Part shown: positions 6,877 through 16,249 of the stretch, in pieces
Numbering within the stretch: position 1 is the stretch's first letter
How the letters are laid out: each line of letters starts with the position of its first letter
Source: CBDAPI01 sp965248635
GTDB lineage: Bacteria > Acidobacteriota > UBA6911 > RPQK01 > CBDAPI01
Reading direction: 5' to 3'
Assembly: GCA_965248635.1 (NCBI GenBank)
Contig: OZ252114.1
Location: forward strand, 2,542,001-2,606,000
DNA length: 64,000 nucleotides
Notes under the pieces: generated by a model
Databases searched by the model: none
What the model saw: the letters and a program-made list of their open reading frames with translations, nothing else
Told to the model about the DNA's origin: nothing
Made by a program: the position numbers and the translations under genes

Positions 6877-9867
6877 TTACTGCGCAGTTTTCAGGTACTC
6901 CAACAAGTCGCTCATCTGCTGAACGTCAACCAGGTTTTCAAGGTCTTCCGGCATCGCCGACAGGTTAGCGGCATAGAACCTCCTGATGTCCCGGCGCCGT
7001 ATCACGCGCTCCTTCCCCTCTTCCTGTCGAAGAGTGATGGTGGTTGACGTTTGGGGGCCTATAACTCCCTCGATGATTCCACCGGTCGCAGTCTGCACGA
7101 CGTAAGCCTCATAACCCTGGGAAATCGTCTGGTTGGGCATCAAAATGTCCGCCAGCAGCACGTCACGGGGACGGTTGCGAACTTCTCCCAGGTCGGGTCC
7201 GACATCTTGACCGACACCGTTGAACTTGTGGCATTTTGCACACACATTCTCGAACACCTCCTGACCACGCACCGCATCTGCTGTCATGACCAGTGCCTGT
7301 TCGTATTGTGCAATGACCTTTTCGCGCTGTTCGGGTTGCTGCATCAAGAGCTTGCGGGATTTTTCGCGAATCTCCTCGTCTGCGTGCTGGAACAATACCA
7401 GACGCTGGCGAAATCCAAGCGTCCACGGCTGCACCTGGTCGTTTTCGATCGCCTTGACCAACATTCGCGTCCAATCGGGCGCTTGCAGCAAGGCGTCCCT
7501 GGCTTCATTGCGTACCGTGGGGGTCATCGCCCGGAATCGTTCAAGCAGAAAAGTCCCGATCTCATCCCGTTGGATCTTCCCCAGCGCGCGAACCGCCGCC
7601 GCTTGAACCGGCTCGGGTTCCCGGGCATCCACCAGGTTTTTCAGCATGGATACGTGAGTGGCCGGATCGGCAAGTGCCAGCAGGCCGATGGCATCCGTCC
7701 TCCGATGTGGTTCGGCCTCCCGATTCTGTGCAGTCGCAGCCGCCCTCTCTAATGCAGTGGTGACCGACGGCCCAGAGGGCAGCCCCACAATTTCAAGCAA
7801 CGCCAGGGAGCCCCGGCGGACGCGAGTCTCGGTGGTTTCGAAAAGCCTCAGCAGGAGATCCTGTCCGTTCGCCAGTTTGATCGAGTCACTGCCTCTACCC
7901 TCGATCCCTTCGGCAAGACCTTCCAGGCTGGCGGCCCGCCACCAGCTCGAATCCGAGCCTGACTGTTTCGCGACCGTTTGGATGACCTGTTGGATTTCGG
8001 CTCTTTTCTGCCGCGCTCCAATGACCGAGGCGACCAGGCGGAAGAAGTCCAGTCGACCCTCCGTGGACTGGTCTACCAGGCGCGACACCGCCATCCGGAA
8101 CAGACTGGGCCCTTCGTCCGAAGACGCGCTGAGAGCGGCTATCTGAAACCATGGATCTTCGAGGTCATGAGCTAATAATCTCTCTCTTGCCGCACGAGCC
8201 GAGGAGGATTCCAAACCTCCCAATGTGCAAAGGAGTTGAAATCGTACTCGGGGATCGAGGTCATCGGTCATCGTGGCGAGTTTTTCCAGCAGCTCGGGAA
8301 GGCTGGAGAGCCGTGACTCAGCCAGCCGCAGACCATTCTCTCTGACTCCTGCCACGGGATCGTCAAGCGCTTTCTCAATCAAACCCACGTCGAGTTTTCC
8401 CAGAGCCTCCAGCGTCCACAGGGCGTGAACGCGAGCCGGGCCGGACTCGGTATTATGAAAAAGCTGAATCAGCCTCTCCCCGGCGCCGGCGTTGCGTCGG
8501 TCAATCAGGAGCCGCTGGGCCGTCATCCGCCACCAGATATTGGGATTCTCCAAGTGCTTGACCAGTTCCTCATCCGACGATTGACCCAGCCGTACGTCTC
8601 CTACTGGAGCGCGGGAATTGGAATCCGGCACGATGCGGTAAATCCGGCCTTGCTCGTTTCCCTGGTAGGCGGCTTCTGACTCGTACACCTCTCGCGGGAT
8701 CCACTCCGCATGCTCCAGGACTCGCCGGTAGTAGTCGACCACATAGAGCGCACCGTCCGGACCAACATAGAAGTTGACCGGCCGAAACCAGGCGTCCGTA
8801 GAAACCAGGAAATCCCTTCCCTTTTGAAGACGCTCCGCTTTGAAGGTGGCCCCGGAAGGTCTTATGACATTGGTCAACACGAGATTATGCTGGGGCTCTG
8901 CGACAAAAGTCACATTGCTATAAGGCGCCGGGAAGGCTCCGCCCAGGTAACGTGTGATGCCGCAAGCCGAGGTGATGCTGCCGGGATAAGTGAGCATCTG
9001 GTGCTCCGGGCGTTCGGTGATCGGAAAAACTTCTGTGTAGGGACTCAACAACTGCCTTGTCGAGGACAGGAGCAGGTCTGGATTGCGCTCTAGATAATGA
9101 GCCGCTATGACCTCATGGTAGCCGTTCCCGCCACTGCGAATGGTGAAGTAATGCCCCCAGTCGTCAAAGGTGTGACCGAACTGTGAAGTGCTTGACAGGG
9201 CTTCCAAGTGGTACGTGTCAGGTCGCAAACGAATGCTGCGCCCGCGGGGCGCCACCGCAGCAACGTCAGTGTGGTCGGGAAACCGGATATCGCTCCCCTT
9301 GTCTCCAAATGTTTTGGGGAATATATGCGTCTCAACCGGCCTTTCGTTGGCCAGATAGACCCAATTGTCGGGCCCGAAGATCGGGTTACTGACCGTATGT
9401 TGCGGATTGGAGAAGGCAAAACCGGTCAGGACTACGCGCCGCACGTCCGCCCTGTCATCACCGTCCGAATCTTCAAAATACCAGACGTTCGGGGCGTCGG
9501 TGACCAGTATCCCTTTTTTCCACCTCATCACCCCCGTGGGCATGGTCAGGCCATCCGCGAATACCGTCGAGTGATCCGGACGCCCATCGTCGTCGGTGTC
9601 CTGTAGCAGTTTTACACGACCCAGTTTGCCTTCGACTTCGAGGGGATAGGCGGGGTTTTCGACCACATAAATACGGCCGAATTCGTCGATTTCCATATCC
9701 ACGGGATCAACGATGTCAGGCTCTGCTGCGAACAACTCGATTCGAAACCCGGGCTCCAGCTGGAATGTCTGCAGGGCTTCCGTTGCACTGTACGGTGGCC
9801 CTGATTGTTTGCAGCTGCTTAAAGTGCCTGCCATCGCAACTATGGCAAGAAACCGCATCTCCATCAT
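6877..9867 (-). CDS. PVC-type heme-binding lipoprotein (dehydrogenase propeller - HEAT repeats - cytochrome c)
   Basis: 996 residues. The N-terminus is a lipoprotein-type signal with lipobox 'LSSC' (Cys about 19). Residues ~30-400 form the sorbosone/glucose-dehydrogenase-like propeller of the 'membrane-bound dehydrogenase' family ('PGFRIELFAAEPDIVDPVDM', 'GRIYVVENPAYPLE', 'FVGPDGALYVVDYYRRVLEH' region). Residues ~430-830 are HEAT-like helical repeats. The C-terminal ~130 residues hold a single c-type heme site CAKCH (about residue 875) followed by 'VGPDLGEVRNRPRDVLLADI', the typical 'putative heme-binding domain'. Such proteins are thought to oxidise sugars or polyols and pass electrons to the attached heme; the substrate is unknown. 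A close paralogue is encoded at 16250-19282. Confidence 0.93.
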   Translation of the reverse strand: MMEMRFLAIVAMAGTLSSCKQSGPPYSATEALQTFQLEPGFRIELFAAEPDIVDPVDMEIDEFGRIYVVENPAYPLEVEGKLGRVKLLQDTDDDGRPDHSTVFADGLTMPTGVMRWKKGILVTDAPNVWYFEDSDGDDRADVRRVVLTGFAFSNPQHTVSNPIFGPDNWVYLANERPVETHIFPKTFGDKGSDIRFPDHTDVAAVAPRGRSIRLRPDTYHLEALSSTSQFGHTFDDWGHYFTIRSGGNGYHEVIAAHYLERNPDLLLSSTRQLLSPYTEVFPITERPEHQMLTYPGSITSACGITRYLGGAFPAPYSNVTFVAEPQHNLVLTNVIRPSGATFKAERLQKGRDFLVSTDAWFRPVNFYVGPDGALYVVDYYRRVLEHAEWIPREVYESEAAYQGNEQGRIYRIVPDSNSRAPVGDVRLGQSSDEELVKHLENPNIWWRMTAQRLLIDRRNAGAGERLIQLFHNTESGPARVHALWTLEALGKLDVGLIEKALDDPVAGVRENGLRLAESRLSSLPELLEKLATMTDDLDPRVRFQLLCTLGGLESSSARAARERLLAHDLEDPWFQIAALSASSDEGPSLFRMAVSRLVDQSTEGRLDFFRLVASVIGARQKRAEIQQVIQTVAKQSGSDSSWWRAASLEGLAEGIEGRGSDSIKLANGQDLLLRLFETTETRVRRGSLALLEIVGLPSGPSVTTALERAAATAQNREAEPHRRTDAIGLLALADPATHVSMLKNLVDAREPEPVQAAAVRALGKIQRDEIGTFLLERFRAMTPTVRNEARDALLQAPDWTRMLVKAIENDQVQPWTLGFRQRLVLFQHADEEIREKSRKLLMQQPEQREKVIAQYEQALVMTADAVRGQEVFENVCAKCHKFNGVGQDVGPDLGEVRNRPRDVLLADILMPNQTISQGYEAYVVQTATGGIIEGVIGPQTSTTITLRQEEGKERVIRRRDIRRFYAANLSAMPEDLENLVDVQQMSDLLEYLKTAQ

Positions 9868-9881
9868 CGGCCGTTATTCTG

Positions 9882-12392
9882 TCACTGGACTGTATTTTTC
9901 GAGTCCTTGAGCGACCGTGCGCCGGATTTCTTCAAATGGGCGGATCCGAATGATGTTTTTGTCGCTTCAGAAAGGATCAAATCGTAAGTGTCTCTTGCCT
10001 TGTCGTAAGCGGCTGCCGCTGCGTCGATATCGTTCTCTCTGATGTTTCCTCGCTTCATTTCCCAGCACTGGTCTACAGCCTCACGACACCACCTGGCGCT
10101 CTCCACCGAAGCGCGAATAGGCTGGTTTCCCAGCAGTACAAAAATAGGATTTGTATGGGAACTGGGTAATATCCTGAGTGCCAGCCAACTGGAGCGAGTC
10201 ACAAACCAGTCGAACGCTAAGTCGTTCCAGTTCCCGTCCGCAATGATTTCGCTGCTCGCAACCGCTTCCCCATTGACGAGCAGTTCCACGGGCACCATCC
10301 TGCTTTGGCCGATTCGGGCACGCTCGATATGCCAATAGGGAAGTTTGGTTCCAGAAAACCAGTTTCTGAGATTGTTCCAGCCAGGCCTCAGCTCCTTCTC
10401 CTGCAGACCAAGAGCAAACCAGACCGGCAAACGAGGTAGAGTGAAGCTTTCGACCTGGGGGGGCAAATAAGCAGAAACCCTGGCAGTCACACTTATCTTC
10501 TCAGGACGATCCAAAAGCACTTCACTGTTGTCGGTACCCAGTTCACGCTCGTTTACGTAGAAATCGATGATGTGTGATCTTCCATCAGAGACATAACTGC
10601 GTCCCTTCCGGATCTCCTTGAGGTATTGGTCGTAGTTTAACCCTCCCTCAAGCCTGGTGTAGCTGCGGCCCACTCCCACTCGTTCATCGTAGATACACGG
10701 GAAATCGCTCTCTCCAATAATGCGAGTGCGAAACCCAACGTTCAGCGTGTGGTACCAGATGTTGAGTTCCCATGACGGCGGGGTATCTCCAATAGAAAGA
10801 AAATCGACTGCATCATGTGCAACGGTGACGATGTACTCGTTTGCTCCAACACTGTCGAACTTTGCTTTTTCATAGTTTGGCAGTTCTTGTGTTGGTTGTA
10901 TGGGTTCGAGTCCCCAGCCGGAGTGGGCGTATCCCACTACACCTCCCTGTGACCTGGCCCAGCGCAGAACGGGTAAAGTCCAGCTGGGCCACCCCTCAAT
11001 GCTGCTTGTTCCCGGATAGTCATCTTCTTTCAATCCCAGGAGGCAGAGGTGGCCCGCGTGCGAGGAGGGAAAACCCGAAACCTCGACGTCATATCGCATC
11101 AGGTTCCTGGCAGTGGAAAGAGCGTGGGCTCTCCCTTCAAAAAACTGTTTCTGATGATACCAACCAGGTCCCCACGTGAGTATAGAAGCGATGTTCAGGT
11201 CCTCCCCCTGGATTTGTCGCAAGATGTGTTCCGGGTTGACTCCCTGCTCAGGGTTTTCATAGTGACTACAGCCCGCAGCGTGAACATGATGATCAGCGCT
11301 GTACCATCCGAGTTTGGCCAGGTGGGCCCACCGCGTGAGCTTGAAACTCACTTCGTAGGATTCCACATTTCGGGGAACCGTAATCGAGCGGGTCTCTGTC
11401 AGATACTCGGGACCTCGCGTGAAGGTTACTTCATAGTTTCCCGGTGGAATGTAGACATGCTCTCCATCTTGCCGATAGATTTGCGGGTGGAAGTAAAAGT
11501 CGGGGAACTCGTCATCTCGCGCCAGCCGACGAGACGGCAAGGGGTAGATAGCGCCCAGACTTCGACTCAGTAGGGACAATACATCATCAGGCTGTGCTTG
11601 CTCTTCTGGATCCTCCCCAAACCTTTCAATCCTGTCGCGGATGACAAAAGAAGCCATGGTCGGCAAGCCATCGTGATCCTGGACCCTGAAGACCACTTTG
11701 ACCGAGGGTTCACACCGAAACAGGATGTCGAGGCTATTACGAAAACCTAGATCCTGGGTACCCTCGCCCACGTGGAATTCAATTCGGGCCTCTCGCTTCC
11801 CCACTGCTCGCGTATAAATCTGCAGGATCACATATTCGAGTCGCAGACCGGAGAGATGATCCAAAAGCGGGCGGCGCCGATACAAAGTAAGGTCTAGAAA
11901 ACGATGCGTGAGCTCCCCGTCGGAAATAAAGTCTTGAATCTGGACTCGTGAGGCACCCCTACTGACCTGAAAGAGGGACGCAGCATTCGGGCTTTCCACT
12001 TCCAGGCGAGATGTAATTCCGGCCTGATTATTGACCTTCACCAGGAAACTCCTCCATCCACCCTGGACCAACTCTGCGCCAGCCGGCCCAGGCAGAACTT
12101 TGACACGCGTTTCCGGATTAATTTCTACCAGAGCCAGGCAATACGGATCTAAAAGTCCCTGGATTGCGAGTCCGGTGTCAGCAGAGGGAAGTGCATCTTT
12201 CAAGGCCTGGAGTCGCTTTACATCTTGCGGAGCCAGTATGTTCCCCATAAAGGAGAGCGCTTCGCCCAGGCGCATCGCATGCGCGACCAGAGGTTGCACT
12301 TCGACTCCCTCCACAAGAGGCAGCTTTTCTCCGCACAGCGTGGCCCCAGAGAAACAACCTAAAGCCAGCATCTTGAGCAACGCCTTCGCCAT
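9882..12392 (-). CDS. Secreted CehA/McbA-family metallohydrolase
   Basis: About 836 residues from the chosen start at 12392, which is preceded by a strong Shine-Dalgarno (GGAGG, 8-base spacing); an ATG seven codons upstream (12413) lies before the Shine-Dalgarno and is less likely. A signal peptide follows ('LLKMLALGCFSGATLCG'). The C-terminal half contains the PHP-like metal site: 'GWYSADHHVHAAGCSHY' supplies the D-H-x-H motif, with further candidate ligands in 'VVGYAHSGWG' and 'GESDFPCIYDERVG'. CehA/McbA enzymes hydrolyse carbamates such as carbaryl and carbofuran, but most homologues have other unknown substrates. The N-terminal ~350 residues are probably beta-rich, unrecognised. It lies 15 bases upstream of the PVC-heme gene in the same operon. 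Confidence 0.9.
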   Translation of the reverse strand: MAKALLKMLALGCFSGATLCGEKLPLVEGVEVQPLVAHAMRLGEALSFMGNILAPQDVKRLQALKDALPSADTGLAIQGLLDPYCLALVEINPETRVKVLPGPAGAELVQGGWRSFLVKVNNQAGITSRLEVESPNAASLFQVSRGASRVQIQDFISDGELTHRFLDLTLYRRRPLLDHLSGLRLEYVILQIYTRAVGKREARIEFHVGEGTQDLGFRNSLDILFRCEPSVKVVFRVQDHDGLPTMASFVIRDRIERFGEDPEEQAQPDDVLSLLSRSLGAIYPLPSRRLARDDEFPDFYFHPQIYRQDGEHVYIPPGNYEVTFTRGPEYLTETRSITVPRNVESYEVSFKLTRWAHLAKLGWYSADHHVHAAGCSHYENPEQGVNPEHILRQIQGEDLNIASILTWGPGWYHQKQFFEGRAHALSTARNLMRYDVEVSGFPSSHAGHLCLLGLKEDDYPGTSSIEGWPSWTLPVLRWARSQGGVVGYAHSGWGLEPIQPTQELPNYEKAKFDSVGANEYIVTVAHDAVDFLSIGDTPPSWELNIWYHTLNVGFRTRIIGESDFPCIYDERVGVGRSYTRLEGGLNYDQYLKEIRKGRSYVSDGRSHIIDFYVNERELGTDNSEVLLDRPEKISVTARVSAYLPPQVESFTLPRLPVWFALGLQEKELRPGWNNLRNWFSGTKLPYWHIERARIGQSRMVPVELLVNGEAVASSEIIADGNWNDLAFDWFVTRSSWLALRILPSSHTNPIFVLLGNQPIRASVESARWCREAVDQCWEMKRGNIRENDIDAAAAAYDKARDTYDLILSEATKTSFGSAHLKKSGARSLKDSKNTVQ

Positions 12393-12521
12393 GCTTCTTT
12401 CCTCCAAACTCATTTTTTAAAGACCGGCTTTAGCATTCGCACATTGAGCTATGGTTTCTGCGCGAGCCCTAAGTTTGTGTATGAGAGGCGGCGTCACCGT
12501 GAGTGCGCCTGAAAAGGAAAG

Positions 12522-12557
12522 GGGCGTGTCTACGAAGTTTTCCCCGGCGACACGCCC
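12522..12557 (-). terminator. Rho-independent terminator after the TonB-dependent receptor
   Basis: Perfect 9-bp inverted repeat GGGCGTGTC / GACACGCCC (12522-12530 and 12549-12557) with an 18-base loop. Read on the minus strand it begins 28 bases after the receptor stop codon and is followed by a pyrimidine tract (CTTTCCTTTTC). It probably attenuates transcription between the receptor and the downstream genes, a common arrangement where the receptor is needed in excess. Confidence 0.75.
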
Positions 12558-12585
12558 AGTGAAACACCATTCCCAGGATCGAAAA

Positions 12586-15500
12586 CTAGAAGTTAACCTT
12601 CAATGTGAATTGGATGTGTCGTGGCTGGTTGACTTGCCCAGAAACCCTGCCGTAAGACGCTGGGCTATTAATGTTCGAAGCCGGGTTGCTAAACACGGTG
12701 TGATTGAAGAGGTTAAAGAACTCCGCACGGAATTCAACATTGAACTCTTCGGTGATGGAGGGTACGAAAGTTCGTTTCACAATCGAAAGGTTTTCACCAA
12801 AGCTCGAAAATCCCCGGAGATCGCCCTCCACGCGCCCCACGTCGCCGAAGGTAAATGGTGCGGATCCGGCAAAGGCACCGATGTTCAGGTACAGGTCGCT
12901 GGCAGGGTCGAAGTCGGAATTGCTAACACCACTGCGTTTGTCCACACCTTCTACGCGAAGGGGCCGGTTCCCTCCCCCGAACAACGGCAAGGGGGGACCA
13001 CCCCCAATTGCCAATGCTGAACCAGACACGTAGCTGGTCGTCACGCCAATTTGCCAGCCGTGCGCAAGCTTGTCTGCAGCGCCACCTGACCCATCACCAA
13101 AGGGCAGCTCATAGATCCAATTGGTCACCAGATTGTGGGTACGGTCAAGGGGCGATATCGATTTCTCCAGATGTCGGCGCGCTGTATCCAGACTCGCAGG
13201 TTCTAAGCCTGTCCAGGCGTTTCCATTCGTATCGCTAATGTTCTTGGAGAGCGTGTAGCTAACCAGAACACCAAGACCCTGCGCAAAACGCCTTTGCACT
13301 TTCATGAGGAGGGCATTGTAGGTGTGATTTCCGTTCGGATTCCAGTGCGGAACAAAAGACGTATATTGAGGATAGGGCCTTAACGCTTGAGCGACGGTTC
13401 CCTGAAAACCGTCGAAGGGCGGACTGATACCTGCGTCCTGGGCGGCCTGGGAGTTGATGTCCGCCTGAAGCGTTGAGCCCAGGCTTAGAAACCCGGCAGG
13501 GACTTGACCGAGGTTTTCGGTATTCGAGGGTAGACGCGACCCTTTGACCCCGACGTAGGTGAGATCCACAAAGAAATTGAAGGGCACCTCTCGCTGGAGA
13601 CTGAGGCTCCAGTTGGTGGTGTAGGCGGAACGCGCCGCCCCAGGGTTTATCCAGTCTCCAACTCCACCCACCTCAATTCCCGGATCTTCGTCGGGCAGCG
13701 TTCCCTCAAAAGGTGGAAAGCCGTCGTCCAGTTCAAAAGCAGGCGTGACAAAATTGTCGAGCGTCACAGGCGTGCTAAAAGCGCTAAACCCCGATTGGAA
13801 CTTGTTGCCAAAAATCTCGGGCGCGTTGGTCTGAGCATTGGACTGGGCGTAAATAACACCGTAGCCAAGACGCAGCACAGTTTTGTCATTGAGCGCATAA
13901 CCCAAGGCCAGGCGGGGGGCCCATTCGCTTTTACTCTGCAGGAGTCCGTCGGCCTCCCTGCCGAAACGATAAGCTCCCGGAATCCCTCCCGCCGCAGGAT
14001 TGGCCAGATTCAGATCGATAGCTGAAAAAGTGTCCTGCCTGATTGCGAGCGGGGTTGGGTAGTCGTAGCGCACTCCGAGAGTCAGGGTCAATTTCGGAGT
14101 CACCTGAATCTTGTCTTCGATGAAAAATGCCAAGTAGTCGGTGTCCCAGGTGTGAATAGGAACGTTGCTGGTTAGGAGCTGACCCGAAGCTACTTGACCC
14201 AAAAGCATGCTGGCCAGGGGATCACCCCACTGGAAGTTATTAGGAGAATTGGGTTGGCTGGTTGAAAGTTGATTGAAAAGCAATATGCCACCCTCCCCAA
14301 TCGTGTTCTCGCGACTGAAATCCGAATTCCAGTAGTCCCCCCCAAACTTAAACTGGTGCCGGCCACGGGTCCAGCTCACCGTGTCAGTGAAGACGAAAGT
14401 GTCTTCCGACGTGTTGTCCGGAATAACGTCTGCGTTCCCCATGCGTAGATATCCGGTCCCTGCCACTCCGCGGGCGACACTGCCCTCAATTCCCGCCTGC
14501 ATACTTGCAAGGGTCGGGACCGTGGCAGGAGGAATTCCCTTAATCCCCGAGTCTGCATTGGTTAGGGTGGCCCCGGCGAAGGGCGACCTTACTTTGTCAT
14601 ACCATAGATATCCCATACCGAAATGATTCAATAGAGTGGGACTGATCACCCAGTCCCAGTTAACCCGACCTGTAATATCCTGAAAAACGGTCTGGTAGGT
14701 ACGACCCAGAGGCTCAAGGCCGAATGCCTGGATGCGAGTTTCGGCGTAATAGGCCCGCCAGAAAGTCCCGCTAATACGGTGACTGTCGTTGATGGTATGG
14801 TTTATTTTCACGGAGTAAACATCGTCATCTGCTGGCTTCGCAGTTTTATTGACCCAGTTTTCAACTATGCCTGGAAAGTCTGGTTGAGGTAAATTATCCA
14901 TGTAGAATTTGGCGACGGGGTCGATCCGATTGGATGGGATGATGTTATTCTCGAAGGGGTCCCTTACAAACCCGCCCTGACCATCCGATCGGGTGGTCGC
15001 CGGGTCGAAGATCGGGATGAGCTCCCCTGTGTCGGTCCTCTTCAATTCGGAAAAGTCTCCCTGGCGAAAAGCCACAGAGGGGATGGTCACCAAACCCCGT
15101 TCGGGAGAACCGCCACGGCGGCGGAAACCGTCCCAGGCTCCAAAGAAAAAGGTCTTGTCTTTGACAATCGGTCCGCCCAAAGTAAAACCGTATTCGTTTT
15201 GGCGAATGATGGGTTTGTCAGTAGCGAAGAATCCTCTCGCATCCGTCACATCATTTCGGTGAATCCAGAAAACATTGCCATGGAAAGCATTGGTTCCCGA
15301 TCTGAGTGAATAGTGGATGATTCCAAATCCGCGCCCTATGTTAGCCGGGTACATGGTGGTGGTTACCGTGAATTCTTCCACCGCTTCGTAAGGGGGGGGA
15401 AGCACCTCAGTCAGACCCGGTGATTCCTGCACCACAAAGGGTATTCCATCGACGATGGCCTGAGTCGTATGCTGAGGAGAACCCAGAAAGTGCTTATTCC

Positions 15501-16059
15501 AGCCGGTACCAGTGACGCCCGGCGTGTTGTAAATGAAATTTTCAATCGAACGACGACCTGAGCCGGCTATTTGCGACGCAGCGCCAATTTCGAGTGGAAG
15601 GTCGATGACGAGCCTTCTCTCCACCGTCGTGGTCACATCAGAACCGTCGGGCTGTAGCAGTGGTGTTACGCTCCCCTCCACCGTCACCTGCTCGGCCACT
15701 TCGCCGATCTGTAAAGTAAAATTCAATGTCGTCGTCGTTGCTGTCTCGACGCTCACTGGTTGTCGAAGAATCCGCTTGAAACCTGGCAACTCCGCCTCAA
15801 CCCGGTAATCCCCAATGGGCATAAATTCCAAAACGTAGTTTCCCGCGTCGCTCGTTAGCGTCAAAAATTCTGCGTTTGTCTGCAAGTTGGTAGCCTGAAT
15901 CTGGACGCCTGGAATGATGGCACCACTCGGATCAAAGACCAACCCGCGGATTGCCCCGGCCGCAACCTGAGCTAAACTAATGTTTGTAGACAGAATGAAG
16001 ACCGCAACTATCGTTGCTGTACACACCAATTTTGTTCGAAAGCTCAAAATGTGCGTCAT
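12586..16059 (-). CDS. TonB-dependent receptor, Oar type with N-terminal carboxypeptidase-regulatory-like domain
   Basis: 1157-residue outer-membrane receptor. A signal peptide (residues 1-30, ending 'NISLAQ') is followed by a carboxypeptidase-regulatory-like domain ('GAIRGLVFDPSGAIIPGVQI' ... 'YRVEAELPGFKRI'), then a plug ('DLPLEIGAASQIAGSGRRSI' ... 'GIIHYSLRSGTNAFHGNVFW') and a large beta-barrel ending in an aromatic-rich strand with C-terminal 'FTLKVNF'. This architecture is abundant in Acidobacteriota and, by analogy with SusC, imports oligomeric or large substrates. It is the first gene of the minus-strand cluster reaching to the broken Gfo gene and has its own terminator and promoter region. 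Shine-Dalgarno AGGAGAGG lies upstream of the ATG. Confidence 0.95.
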   Translation of the reverse strand: MTHILSFRTKLVCTATIVAVFILSTNISLAQVAAGAIRGLVFDPSGAIIPGVQIQATNLQTNAEFLTLTSDAGNYVLEFMPIGDYRVEAELPGFKRILRQPVSVETATTTTLNFTLQIGEVAEQVTVEGSVTPLLQPDGSDVTTTVERRLVIDLPLEIGAASQIAGSGRRSIENFIYNTPGVTGTGWNKHFLGSPQHTTQAIVDGIPFVVQESPGLTEVLPPPYEAVEEFTVTTTMYPANIGRGFGIIHYSLRSGTNAFHGNVFWIHRNDVTDARGFFATDKPIIRQNEYGFTLGGPIVKDKTFFFGAWDGFRRRGGSPERGLVTIPSVAFRQGDFSELKRTDTGELIPIFDPATTRSDGQGGFVRDPFENNIIPSNRIDPVAKFYMDNLPQPDFPGIVENWVNKTAKPADDDVYSVKINHTINDSHRISGTFWRAYYAETRIQAFGLEPLGRTYQTVFQDITGRVNWDWVISPTLLNHFGMGYLWYDKVRSPFAGATLTNADSGIKGIPPATVPTLASMQAGIEGSVARGVAGTGYLRMGNADVIPDNTSEDTFVFTDTVSWTRGRHQFKFGGDYWNSDFSRENTIGEGGILLFNQLSTSQPNSPNNFQWGDPLASMLLGQVASGQLLTSNVPIHTWDTDYLAFFIEDKIQVTPKLTLTLGVRYDYPTPLAIRQDTFSAIDLNLANPAAGGIPGAYRFGREADGLLQSKSEWAPRLALGYALNDKTVLRLGYGVIYAQSNAQTNAPEIFGNKFQSGFSAFSTPVTLDNFVTPAFELDDGFPPFEGTLPDEDPGIEVGGVGDWINPGAARSAYTTNWSLSLQREVPFNFFVDLTYVGVKGSRLPSNTENLGQVPAGFLSLGSTLQADINSQAAQDAGISPPFDGFQGTVAQALRPYPQYTSFVPHWNPNGNHTYNALLMKVQRRFAQGLGVLVSYTLSKNISDTNGNAWTGLEPASLDTARRHLEKSISPLDRTHNLVTNWIYELPFGDGSGGAADKLAHGWQIGVTTSYVSGSALAIGGGPPLPLFGGGNRPLRVEGVDKRSGVSNSDFDPASDLYLNIGAFAGSAPFTFGDVGRVEGDLRGFSSFGENLSIVKRTFVPSITEEFNVEFRAEFFNLFNHTVFSNPASNINSPASYGRVSGQVNQPRHIQFTLKVNF

Positions 16060-16117
16060 CTGGCACCAACCTCTCCTGAAAGGACAGATACTAAATAAGG
16101 AAATCGATATGAGAAGG

Positions 16118-16159
16118 CATTACACAAAACTCCGATACATTACACAAAAACTTTGTCAA
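16118..16159 (-). promoter_or_regulatory. Receptor promoter region: -35-like TTGACA and 20-bp-phased direct repeats
   Basis: On the minus strand a perfect TTGACA (16154-16159) is followed downstream by two direct copies of AGTTTT(T)GTGTAATG (16138-16152 and 16118-16131), 20 bases apart, about two helical turns. They sit 60-100 bases before the receptor start codon, in the only AT-rich stretch there. A regulator site or a promoter with repeated -10 region is likely; no -10 hexamer is clear. Confidence 0.5.
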
Positions 16160-16249
16160 GGACAACCAGAAAATTATCAGGAGTTTCCCCAAAAGTTGAG
16201 GAGCAATTCGCTTAACTGATTGATCCCACTACCTCATTCCAATAATTCT

